Assembly: GCF_003814875.1 (NCBI RefSeq)
Contig: NZ_RKQF01000001.1
Span: forward strand, 4,464,001-4,528,000
Source: Streptomyces sp. Ag109_O5-1
GTDB taxonomy: Bacteria; Actinomycetota; Actinomycetes; Streptomycetales; Streptomycetaceae
DNA length: 64,000 bases
Direction: 5' to 3'
The position numbers were made by a program, and so were the translations under genes. Below are positions 41,679-49,741 of this stretch, one piece after another. The notes under the pieces were generated by a model. That model saw only the letters and a list, made by a program, of their open reading frames with translations. It was not told the DNA's origin and searched no databases. Within the stretch, counting starts at the first letter, position 1. Every line of letters starts with the position of its first letter.

Positions 41679-44135
41679 CTATTCGCGGATGCCCGCGACG
41701 TCGATCGCCCGTCGGCGGGTCTCCCGTCCGGTCGCCCCGGACGCGGTGACGACTGTGACGACGGCGCAGAGCGCGACGGTCCCCAGGACCTGCGCCCAAG
41801 GGATCACCGTCGGCGCGTCCGTCACGAGTCTGCTCAGCGAGACGTGCTGGGACACCGCCGCGAGTGCGGTCGCCACGGCGGCGAGTACGGTGCCGACGAC
41901 CACCGCCACGGCGGCCTCGGCGGCAGCGACCTTCAGGATCTGACCGCGCACCGCGCCGGCCAGCCCGAGCAGGGCGAACTCCCGCCGCCGCCCGGCCATC
42001 GCCATGATCAGGGTGTTGGCGACCGCGATCAGCGCATAGGCCAGTGCGATCCCCAGGATGACCACCGCGGCGTTGTTCGTCTGCCGGGCGGCGTGCTCGT
42101 GCTGGGCCTCCAGGTAGGCGTCATGGGTCAGGAGGCGGGCGTCGGAGCCGGCCAGCGCCCGGTTCACCGCAGCCGTCCGCTGCTCGTCGAGCGGCCGGCC
42201 GGCGCCCGCCGTCGAGTCGAGGTAGACCTGGTTCGGCGGCACCGCGCCGGTCAGTGACGCGGACACATAGGTGTCGTCGCCGGTCAGACCGCGCGCGACG
42301 ACCGCCGCGATGACGGTGGGAACCTTCTCGCCGGTCGGCAGCAGCGTGATCACGTGGTCCCCGGCCGACAGGTCGTCGGACTGGGCCGCGTGCTCGTCGA
42401 TGACAAGGAAGTTCTCCGGCGGCGAGGCGAGCGAACCGGAGACCAGGGGCGGTGTGACGGTGCTGCCCAGCGCCGTCGCGGGTACGGCGTCGGTGGTCAG
42501 CGAGTCGATCTGCTCTCCCTTGGCGGTACCGATCCGGATGTTCATCGAAGCGACGGGGGTGACCCGGACCCCAGGCACGGCCGTCAGCCGCTCCAGCGTG
42601 CGGGCGTCGATCCCGGAACCGCCGGGCACGACGACGTCCGCCGCCTGGATCTCCTGCCGCTGGCGGACCAGGACCGCGGCGTCACCGGACTTCTGCATCG
42701 TCAGCAGGGCACCGACCAGCCCGACGGCCACCACGATCGGCGCCACCGTGGCGGCCGTACGCCGTCGCGAGGTGAGGATGTTCTCGCGCACCAGCAGCGG
42801 TCCGGCCTTGGCCGAGCCGCGCAGCGGGCCGGTCAGCAGCCGGGTGACCGGTCGCAGCAGGATCGGCGCGAGCAGGGTGACCGCGCCGACGTAGAGGAGC
42901 GGCACCGCCTCGTACCGGCGGGCACTGGCCGCCAGATACGGCGAGGTCCGGGAGATCACGATCCCCGCGACGACCGCGCCGATCAGCATCCCGATCCCGA
43001 GCAGCCAGCGGATCGGCGTCATCCCGCGACGCTCCACCACGCTCTCGCGCAGCACCTCGATCGGCCGGATCAGCGAGACCCGGACGAGGGTGGCGGCCGA
43101 GCCGGCCAGCGCCGCGGCCACGCCGACGACGAAGGAGATCAGCAGCGGCAGCGGGTTGAAGGGGATGGTGAACCAGGACGGGGCGACGTCGTGGTCGAGC
43201 ATCCAGGAGCGCAGCGGCACGGTGCACAGCGGGGCGAGGACGCAGCCGACGGCCGCCGCCGCCAGGCCGATCAGCATCGCCTCGCCGAGTACCATGCGCC
43301 GCACCTGCCGCGGCGCGGCACCCACCAGCCGCAGCAGCGCCAGTTCGCGACGGCGCTGCTCGGTGGCGAAGGCGAAGGTCGCGATGACGACGAACACCGC
43401 GACGCACACCGCGAGTCCGGTCGTACTGCCTGCCATCGCCTGGGCGTTGGCCAGCGCCTCGGCGCCGCCGGTGTCGTCGGGGTCGATCCGCTTCAGGTCG
43501 TCGCCGCTGAGGACCAGGGCCCGGCCGCCCACGAGGGTGGACACCCGGCTCGCACTCTGGTCGGTGACCAGTGCGTTGACGCCGGGCGACAGGCGCTCCG
43601 CCTCGGCACTGCTGAAGAAGACCGCGTTCTCGAACCAGAGCGCGTCGGTGACCCCCACCACCCGGTAGGGGCCGGCGCCGTCGGCCGTGACGGCCTCGAT
43701 CCGACGTCCTGTCAGCGACTTGGTGCCGCCCGCGACGACGATCTCGTCCGCGGCCCTGGGCGCGCGCCCGGCCAGGAGGTGGTAGCCCGCGAAGGCGGCC
43801 GAGGTCCAGGGGTGGCCGGTCGTCGCCCCTGAACCGATGCTCAGCCGTACCGGGAAGCTGCGGTCGGCGGTGGCCTTCCCGGCCGCCGTCACCTTGGTCA
43901 CGACGTCGGCGGGCAGTACCGCGGGGGCCTTCATCGGGCGCCCCTCGAAGCCCTGCGGCGTGACGGCGGTCGAGGCTTCCTTGAACCGCTGCGGCCCCGG
44001 ATGCGGCGTGCCGAAGGTGGCCGCCAGGGTCAGCGTCATCATGCCGATCATCGTCGTGCCGAGGGCGAGGGCGAGGAAGGCGCCCACGAAGCCCATCAGA
44101 CGGTGCCGGAGGGTGGCTGCGGCGATGCTCAGCAC
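41679..44135 (-). CDS. FtsX-type ABC transporter permease
   Basis: An 818-residue MacB/FtsX-family permease with two repeated modules. An N-terminal helix (LMGFVGAFLALALGTTMIGM), a large outer domain and three-helix FtsX blocks occur twice (around 43.4-43.1 kb and 42.0-41.8 kb). Such proteins use ATP hydrolysis to drive outward or mechanical movement rather than import. GTG start; it overlaps the ATPase gene by seven bases, so the two form one transporter. Substrate unknown. Confidence 0.9.
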   Translation of the reverse strand: MLSIAAATLRHRLMGFVGAFLALALGTTMIGMMTLTLAATFGTPHPGPQRFKEASTAVTPQGFEGRPMKAPAVLPADVVTKVTAAGKATADRSFPVRLSIGSGATTGHPWTSAAFAGYHLLAGRAPRAADEIVVAGGTKSLTGRRIEAVTADGAGPYRVVGVTDALWFENAVFFSSAEAERLSPGVNALVTDQSASRVSTLVGGRALVLSGDDLKRIDPDDTGGAEALANAQAMAGSTTGLAVCVAVFVVIATFAFATEQRRRELALLRLVGAAPRQVRRMVLGEAMLIGLAAAAVGCVLAPLCTVPLRSWMLDHDVAPSWFTIPFNPLPLLISFVVGVAAALAGSAATLVRVSLIRPIEVLRESVVERRGMTPIRWLLGIGMLIGAVVAGIVISRTSPYLAASARRYEAVPLLYVGAVTLLAPILLRPVTRLLTGPLRGSAKAGPLLVRENILTSRRRTAATVAPIVVAVGLVGALLTMQKSGDAAVLVRQRQEIQAADVVVPGGSGIDARTLERLTAVPGVRVTPVASMNIRIGTAKGEQIDSLTTDAVPATALGSTVTPPLVSGSLASPPENFLVIDEHAAQSDDLSAGDHVITLLPTGEKVPTVIAAVVARGLTGDDTYVSASLTGAVPPNQVYLDSTAGAGRPLDEQRTAAVNRALAGSDARLLTHDAYLEAQHEHAARQTNNAAVVILGIALAYALIAVANTLIMAMAGRRREFALLGLAGAVRGQILKVAAAEAAVAVVVGTVLAAVATALAAVSQHVSLSRLVTDAPTVIPWAQVLGTVALCAVVTVVTASGATGRETRRRAIDVAGIRE

Positions 44136-44959
44136 GGCTTCGTCCCGCTCTCGCCCGGCTCCAGCGCGGCCATCCGCAGGGCCACGGTCTCGACCGTCGG
44201 CTCGAACAGCTCACCGGTCACCCTGCCGTCGGCGAGGAAGACGACCCGCTGGGAGTACGAGGCGGCCACCGGGTCGTGCGTGACCATGACCACCGTCTGC
44301 CCGTGCTGCTCGACGACGCCGCGCAGCAGCGCCAGGACCTCACGCGCGGTACTCGAGTCCAGCGCACCGGTCGGCTCGTCCGCGAAGATCACCTTGGGCC
44401 TGGTCACCAGCGCCCGCGCGATCGCGACGCGCTGCTGCTGGCCACCCGACAGTTCGGCGGGCCGGTGCTCGCCGCGCTCGGCGAGACCGACCTCGGCCAG
44501 CCCCTTGTCGATGGCCGCCGGATCGATCGGACGCCCGGCCAGGCGGAGCGGCAGCTCGATGTTCTGCCGGGCCGTCAGCGCCGGGATCAGGTTGAAGGAC
44601 TGGAAGACGAAGCCCATGTGCTCGCGGCGCAACTCGGTCAGAGCCCGCTCGGAGAGCCGGTGCAAGGGCGCGCCGTCCAGCAGGATCTCGCCCGCGTCGA
44701 CCCGGTCGAGGCCCGCCGCGCACTGCAGCAGCGTCGACTTGCCCGAGCCGGAAGGCCCCATGATGGCGGTGAAGGTGCCCGCCTCGAAGCCGACGTCCAC
44801 CCCGTCGAGCGCCCGCACCGTGTTGTCGCCGCGGCCGTACGTCTTGTACACGCCCTCAAGCCGCGCCAGCACGCCGGAGCCGTCGCCCGCCGATAACGTC
44901 CCGGTGCGCGCGTCACGACGCTGTTCGTCGCGGTTACGGTCTGTGATTCTGTTGAGCAA
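44129..44959 (-). CDS. ABC transporter ATP-binding protein, MacB/LolD type
   Basis: A nucleotide-binding subunit, 276 residues from the TTG at 44959 (GAGAGG nine bases upstream). Walker A GPSGSGKST, Q-loop FVFQSFNL, signature LSGGQQQRVAIARAL, Walker B VIFADEPTGALD and H-loop VMVTHD are all present. The start is uncertain: a GTG at 45043 would add 28 residues, while a GTG at 44872 would exclude the TTA codon at 44894-44896 and the disordered N-terminal tail. Partner of the overlapping FtsX-type permease. Confidence 0.9.
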   Translation of the reverse strand: MLNRITDRNRDEQRRDARTGTLSAGDGSGVLARLEGVYKTYGRGDNTVRALDGVDVGFEAGTFTAIMGPSGSGKSTLLQCAAGLDRVDAGEILLDGAPLHRLSERALTELRREHMGFVFQSFNLIPALTARQNIELPLRLAGRPIDPAAIDKGLAEVGLAERGEHRPAELSGGQQQRVAIARALVTRPKVIFADEPTGALDSSTAREVLALLRGVVEQHGQTVVMVTHDPVAASYSQRVVFLADGRVTGELFEPTVETVALRMAALEPGESGTKPC

Positions 44960-45195
44960 GGACTTGGACCTCTCGGAGTTCTCAGGTGGGTTGACGTACG
45001 GACGCTCCCGATGCGGGCCCCGCGAAACGCGAATCCCGCTCACTTCCCAGAAGAACGCTCCACAGTCCCTCGATACCTGAGCACCGGACCTGGTTTGATC
45101 TGGTCTTGACCAAGCCCCCTTGATCAGCCGCCGGTAGCGGGGCGGCGATTTACCACCGCTACTCCCCAGCGGCGAGGGCCGGTTACGGTTCCGGG

Positions 45196-45606
45196 ATGCT
45201 GACGAACCTGATCGCTCGGACGCCCGCCCGTCTGGGGCGCATCCTGCTCGCGGTGGCCGTCTTACTGTTGGCGTGGACCGTGTACCTGGGCTCCGTCATG
45301 GGCGGCGAGGTGCCGGCGCAGAACTGGTCGGTGTCCTGGACCGGCCTCGATCTGCTCGAGGTCGCCACACTGACCGCCACCGGCCTGCTGGCGATACGAA
45401 GGAGCCGCGCGGCCTCGCCGGTCGCCGCCGCGGCCGCGGCGCTGCTGCTGCTGGACGCCTGGTTCGACGTGATGACCGTGGACGGCCCCATCGACTGGTA
45501 CATCGCGTGCGCCATGGCCCTGGGCGTGGAACTGCCCGCCTGTTACGTGATGATACGTCTGTCGAAGACCGCTTTGGACTGGCCCGGCCGGCCTCCTGGT
45601 GATTGA
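45196..45606 (+). CDS. Small four-helix membrane protein with a TTA codon
   Basis: A 136-residue membrane protein of unknown function, with helices near residues 13-33, 50-66, 76-92 and 100-120. Codon 23 is TTA (45262-45264). The ATG lies six bases after TACGGT with no ribosome site, the pattern of a leaderless Streptomyces transcript. It is divergent from the ABC exporter. No family recognised with confidence. Confidence 0.7.
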   Translation: MLTNLIARTPARLGRILLAVAVLLLAWTVYLGSVMGGEVPAQNWSVSWTGLDLLEVATLTATGLLAIRRSRAASPVAAAAAALLLLDAWFDVMTVDGPIDWYIACAMALGVELPACYVMIRLSKTALDWPGRPPGD

Positions 45607-45679
45607 GCAGACCTCGACGCCGGTCACATCGCCTTGGGGACGCGTCAACTTCGGTCTTGCTCCCGGTCGGGTGGTGGAA

Positions 45680-45704
45680 GGGGCAGCCGTCTGGAGGCTG
45701 CCCC
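45680..45704. terminator. Bidirectional hairpin terminator
   Basis: GGGGCAGCC and GGCTGCCCC form a perfect 9-bp stem with a 7-base loop in the gap between two convergent genes, ten bases beyond the SARP-like gene stop. No U-tract in either direction. Confidence 0.7.
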
Positions 45705-45713
45705 GGCGCGCCG

Positions 45714-46616
45714 TCAGGGGCGTGTCTGCATGCCGTTCAGGCGGAGACCCGCCGTGGGCAGACCTCTGCCGAGTTCCGCGGGCAACGGGCCTGCTTCACC
45801 GGGCCGGCCCCGCACGACGCTGCCGCTCTCACCTCCCCCAGGGTGATCGAACAGCGGTACAGGAGCAGTCGGCGCCGGAGCACCGTACGGGCGGTCGCCG
45901 TTCCGCCCCGTCACCAGACCGGTGAGGCGGCCGGAGGGCTCCACGCCGAGTTCGCCGACCAGCAGGGTGCGAAAGCGCTGATACTCGCGGTGTGCCTCGA
46001 CGAGGTTGCCCTCCGCCAAGTGCACCAGGATGACGGCACGCCGCGCGCTTTCCCGCAGCGGGTCGCCGCGGACGGCCGCGAACGCCATGTCCAGGGCAGC
46101 CGCGTACTCTCCGCCCGTGCACAGCACACCGGCGGCTGCCTCCAGCGCGTGCAGGTGGAGTTGACGCAGCCGGTCCCGCTCGAAGACCACCCAGTCCTCG
46201 CACCATCCGGGTAATAACTCGCGGATCCGCAGGTTCGGCAGGGCATGGCTCGTGGCGCCGGAGTCGGCCGACCGGCCGGTGACCCGGTGGGCGAACTCGG
46301 TCACGTCGGCGCTGATGAAGCTCGCCAGCGCCAGCTGGCGGTGCTCGCCGGCGACCAGTCCCGGAACCACCTGGTTGACCCGCCACACGGTCGTCCGGAG
46401 ACTGCCGAGCGCACGCTCCTCGGACACCTCCCCCCACAGAGTGCCCGCGACGACCGTTCGCGGCGAGGGCCCCTGGATGGTCAGATAGGCCAGCAACCGC
46501 TGGGCGCTGTCGGCCAGATGAATCCGATCATCCCCTATCTCCAGCCGGAAACCGTCGAACAGCTTCAGGTGCCCGGGCCTGGTCATCGCCTGCTTGGGCA
46601 CGACGCGAGATGCCAC
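45714..46616 (-). CDS. SARP/BTAD-type regulator with two adjacent TTA codons
   Basis: A ~300-residue AfsR/SARP-like activator. An N-terminal winged helix (HLKLFDGFRLEI, LLAYLTIQG, GSLRTTVWRVN) is followed by a bacterial transcriptional activation domain (VVFERDRLRQLHLHALEAAA, LREYQR-like helices). Codons 134-135 are TTA TTA (46212-46217), so full translation should need the bldA leucyl-tRNA. The GTG at 46616 (after AGGGGGGAG) and ATG at 46631 are both possible starts. It is divergent from the injection-system sheath gene and its likely activator. Confidence 0.85.
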   Translation of the reverse strand: MASRVVPKQAMTRPGHLKLFDGFRLEIGDDRIHLADSAQRLLAYLTIQGPSPRTVVAGTLWGEVSEERALGSLRTTVWRVNQVVPGLVAGEHRQLALASFISADVTEFAHRVTGRSADSGATSHALPNLRIRELLPGWCEDWVVFERDRLRQLHLHALEAAAGVLCTGGEYAAALDMAFAAVRGDPLRESARRAVILVHLAEGNLVEAHREYQRFRTLLVGELGVEPSGRLTGLVTGRNGDRPYGAPAPTAPVPLFDHPGGGESGSVVRGRPGEAGPLPAELGRGLPTAGLRLNGMQTRP

Positions 46617-46647
46617 TTGCTCCCCCCTCATGCTCCCCCCGCTGAAC

Positions 46648-46663
46648 TTGTTGATATCCACAA
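46648..46663. promoter_or_regulatory. Palindrome upstream of the SARP-type gene
   Basis: TTGTTGATATCCACAA is a 16-bp palindrome broken at one symmetric pair and strikingly AT-rich for this genome, 17-32 bases upstream of the regulator start. Suited to a dimeric repressor or activator of the regulator gene. Confidence 0.5.
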
Positions 46664-46729
46664 CAAATGTATGGGTGGGCGCCACCTCAGTACAGGCCGA
46701 ACGAGGCTCAGGGTGCCGGTGCCACGAAT

Positions 46730-46762
46730 GTGACGGTCCTGTGACGGCGGCGGCCATAGCCT
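46730..46762 (+). promoter_or_regulatory. Direct heptamer repeats and -10 of the injection-system operon
   Basis: GTGACGG occurs twice with a four-base gap (46730-46736 and 46741-46747), an 11-bp period. Nine bases later comes TAGCCT (46757-46762), a plausible -10. Heptamer repeats on one helical face just upstream of the -10 are the known architecture of SARP targets, and the divergent gene encodes a SARP-type protein. The sheath start is 83 bases downstream. Confidence 0.65.
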
Positions 46763-46845
46763 CGTCGCCGGCGAGCCACCGGCCGCCTGACCGTCCGGCC
46801 TTCGCGCGCGGCCCATCGCGCCGGCGGCCCGGAGAAGGGAGCACC

Positions 46846-48456
46846 GTGACCACCAGCACTCCCTACCCCGGCGTCTACGTCCAGGAGGTCGCCGGCGGGG
46901 TACGGACCATCACCGGCGTCGCGACCTCCATCACGGCGTTCCTCGGCAGGACCCGCCGCGGCCCGGTGGACCGGGCCACGGTCGTCAACAACTTCGCCGA
47001 CTACCAGCGGATCTTCGGCGGGCTGTCGACGGACAGCACGGTGAGTTCCGCGGTGCGCGACTTCTTCGCCAACGGCGGCGGTCAGGCTCTGGTGGTCCGG
47101 GTGACTCCCGGCACCGTCAAGGCGACCCCTGCCCGTCTCACCCGCCCGGCGGCGACGCCGGGCGGCAAGGACACCGCCGCCGACACCACCGCCGTCGACA
47201 CCGGCACGGACCTGGTGCTGGTGGCCGCCGAACCCGGTTCGTGGGCCGACCAGTTGACCGCCGCGGTCGTCTACGACAGCACAGTGGACCTGACCGAGGT
47301 GGCCACGCGGCTCGGCACGACGGCCGACGAACTGTTCAACCTCGTCGTCACGGACGGCGCCACCGGGCAGCAGGAGACCATCCGCAACGTCACCGTCACC
47401 GCCGGCGCCCGGCGGCTGGACCAGGTGCTGCAGGCCGAGTCACGGCTGGTGCGCGTGTCCGACACACCGGGTCTGCCCGAGCAGCGCCCCCGGGAGACGA
47501 CGGCCGACCAGCCGCTGGCTGTGGCCGAGGCCGACGCCGGCACGGACGGCGGCGATCTGACAGAGGACGACTACACCGCCCCCGCGCTGCAGGCCACCCA
47601 CGGCGGACTGTACGCCCTGGACCAGGCCGACCTGTTCAACCTGCTGTGCGTACCGCCGCCGGTCGCCGGGGGCGACACCCCGCCGGGCGTCTACCGGGCC
47701 GCGCTCGCCTACTGCGTTCGGCGCCGGGCGGTGCTCATCGTCGACCCGCCGGGCGGGATGACCGTGGCGACCGCCGCCACGACTCTGTCCGGCCTCCAGC
47801 TCACCGGCTCGGACGCGCGCAACGCGGCGCTGTACTACCCCCGCATCCTCCAGGCCGACCCGGCGGCGGGCGGACGGCTCGGCACATTCCCCGCGTGCGG
47901 GGCGATCGCCGGGGTCATCGCCCGTACCGACGCCTCACGCGGAGTGTGGAAGGCTCCCGCCGGACTGGACGCCGCCCTCGCCGGCGCGGCCGATCTCGCG
48001 GTCGGCCTCACCGACGCGGAGACCGGCGAGCTCAATCCGCTGGGCGTCAACTGCCTGCGGGCGTTCCCCGGCGCCGGGCTGGTGGTCTGGGGCGCTCGGA
48101 CGCTGCGCGGTGCGGACCAGCTGGCCGACGAGTACAAGTACCTGCCCGTGCGGCGGCTGGCCCTCCACATCGAGGAGAGCCTGTACCGGGGCACGCAGTG
48201 GGCGGTCTTCGAGCCCAACGACGAGCCGCTGTGGGCGCAGATCCGGCTCAACCTCGGGGCGTTCATGCAGGGCCTGTTCCGGCAGGGGGCCTTCCAGGGC
48301 ACCACCGCCCGCGACGCCTACTTCGTCAAGTGCGACCGCGAGACCACCACGGCGGACGACGTGAACCTCGGGCGCGTCAACATCGTCGTCGGTTTCGCGC
48401 CGCTGCGCCCCGCGGAGTTCGTGATCCTGCAGATCCAGCAGATCGCCCAGGCGTAG
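46846..48456 (+). CDS. Contractile injection system sheath protein
   Basis: A 536-residue phage-tail sheath homologue that polymerises around the tube and contracts to drive it. It has the N-terminal YPGVYVQEV motif and the C-terminal sheath core (FEPNDEPLWAQIRLNLGAFM, FAPLRPAEFVI). A variable outer domain (about residues 100-245) lies between. The GTG at 46846 follows GGGAG. It is the first gene of the operon. No capsid, portal or terminase gene is present, favouring an eCIS over a prophage. Confidence 0.95.
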   Translation: MTTSTPYPGVYVQEVAGGVRTITGVATSITAFLGRTRRGPVDRATVVNNFADYQRIFGGLSTDSTVSSAVRDFFANGGGQALVVRVTPGTVKATPARLTRPAATPGGKDTAADTTAVDTGTDLVLVAAEPGSWADQLTAAVVYDSTVDLTEVATRLGTTADELFNLVVTDGATGQQETIRNVTVTAGARRLDQVLQAESRLVRVSDTPGLPEQRPRETTADQPLAVAEADAGTDGGDLTEDDYTAPALQATHGGLYALDQADLFNLLCVPPPVAGGDTPPGVYRAALAYCVRRRAVLIVDPPGGMTVATAATTLSGLQLTGSDARNAALYYPRILQADPAAGGRLGTFPACGAIAGVIARTDASRGVWKAPAGLDAALAGAADLAVGLTDAETGELNPLGVNCLRAFPGAGLVVWGARTLRGADQLADEYKYLPVRRLALHIEESLYRGTQWAVFEPNDEPLWAQIRLNLGAFMQGLFRQGAFQGTTARDAYFVKCDRETTTADDVNLGRVNIVVGFAPLRPAEFVILQIQQIAQA

Positions 48457-48482
48457 GCCGCACCGGGCACGAGGAGCAGACC

Positions 48483-49010
48483 ATGGCCCAGTTCAGCGTG
48501 AACGCGCAGCGCTTCGATCCGTACAAGAACTTCAAGTTCCGGGTGCGCTGGGACGGCCGCTATGTCGCGGGCGTCAGCAAGGTCGGAGCGCTCAACCGCA
48601 CCACCGAGGTGGTCACCCACCGGGACGGCGGAGATCCCAGCAGCAGCCGCAAGTCGCCGGGCAGGACCGAGTACCAGGCCATCACGCTGGAGCGGGGCGT
48701 CACCCACGACACGGACTTCGAGACATGGGCGAACAAGGTCTGGACGCACGGCTCCGGGCTCGGCTCCGAGGTCTCCCTGCGCGACTTCCGCAAGGACATC
48801 GTGATCGAGGTCTACAACGAGGCCGGCCAACTCGCCCTCGCCTACAAGGTGTTCCGCTGCTGGGTCTCGGAGTACCAGGCGCTGCCCGAGCTCGACGCGA
48901 ACGCCAACGCGGTCGCCATCCAGCACCTCAAGCTGGAGAACGAGGGCTGGGAACGCGACCTCGACGTACCGGAGCCGACCGAGCCCGGCTTCACCCCGCC
49001 CGGCGGGTGA
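48483..49010 (+). CDS. Contractile injection system inner tube protein
   Basis: A 175-residue T4 gp19/Hcp-like tube protein whose hexameric rings stack inside the sheath. Features: DPYKNFKFRVRWDGRYVAG, VSLRDFRKDIVIEVYNEAG, and the terminal strand YKVFRCWVSEYQALPELDAN characteristic of phage tail tubes. GAGGAG precedes the ATG. It is 26 bases after the sheath, the conserved order in these systems. Confidence 0.95.
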   Translation: MAQFSVNAQRFDPYKNFKFRVRWDGRYVAGVSKVGALNRTTEVVTHRDGGDPSSSRKSPGRTEYQAITLERGVTHDTDFETWANKVWTHGSGLGSEVSLRDFRKDIVIEVYNEAGQLALAYKVFRCWVSEYQALPELDANANAVAIQHLKLENEGWERDLDVPEPTEPGFTPPGG

Positions 49011-49015
49011 CGCAC

Positions 49016-49741
49016 ATGACGCGGCAGGCAGTGGACACGGCGGACCCGTCGTGGACCCTCGCGGCCTGGGAACGCGGGCTGCGCGAGGACCCGTTGGACC
49101 GGGCCGTGACCCTGCTGTCCGCGGTCGCCGGGCTGGGGCGCGAGGACGCCGAACGCACCGAACTGGGCGTGCGGGACGCGATGTTGGCGACGGCGCTGGA
49201 GCGGCTCACGGCAGGCACGGCCATCTGGGGCTGCGTACGCTGCGCGAGGTGCGGAGAGCAGCTCGACGTGCCGGTCCATCCGGCGGCGCTGCCCCGCGGG
49301 CCGCGGTACGACCCGGCGCGGCCGCTGGAGGTGGAGGTCGCCGGCGTCCGGATCGCCTTCCGGCTGCCCGACACCGGTGACCTGCGGGCGCTGGCCGGCA
49401 CCGACGATCCGCGGGCCGGCCGGTGGCTGCTGCTCGCGCGCTGTCTGCCGGACGGCGCGGACGGCATCGACGAGGAGGCCGCGGCGCTGATCGAGGCCGC
49501 GATGGAGGAGGCCTCGCCGGGCGCCGCGGTGACCCTTGCCGTGGACTGCCCGGTGTGCGCGGCGTCGACCGTCGCGGCCCTGGACCTCCCCGCCCTGCTG
49601 TGGGCACAGGTGCAGACCCGGGCCCTGACGCTGCTGCACGAGGTGCACGTGCTGGCCCGCGCCTACGGCTGGACCGAGCCGGACGTGCTCGCCCTCAGCC
49701 CGGCGCGCCGCGCCGCCTACCTGGAACTGGCCGCCGGATGA
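49016..49741 (+). CDS. eCIS-associated Cys-rich protein, possible assembly chaperone
   Basis: A 241-residue protein. Cys73, 76 and 79 in CVRCARCGEQ and Cys178 and 181 in CPVCAAST could make one zinc site bridging a two-part fold, with helical flanks. Proteins at this position in eCIS clusters are often annotated as T4-like baseplate-hub assembly chaperones; that role is plausible but I cannot confirm it from motifs. The ATG has GGCGGG eight bases upstream; a GTG at 49007 overlapping the tube stop is an alternative. Coupled to the next gene by ATGA. Confidence 0.75.
   Translation: MTRQAVDTADPSWTLAAWERGLREDPLDRAVTLLSAVAGLGREDAERTELGVRDAMLATALERLTAGTAIWGCVRCARCGEQLDVPVHPAALPRGPRYDPARPLEVEVAGVRIAFRLPDTGDLRALAGTDDPRAGRWLLLARCLPDGADGIDEEAAALIEAAMEEASPGAAVTLAVDCPVCAASTVAALDLPALLWAQVQTRALTLLHEVHVLARAYGWTEPDVLALSPARRAAYLELAAG

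Noticed and set aside
46586..46861. Sheath or regulator genes starting further upstream in the shared gap
   Set aside because: The open frames overlap each other and the promoter elements; ribosome sites support the starts at 46616 and 46846.
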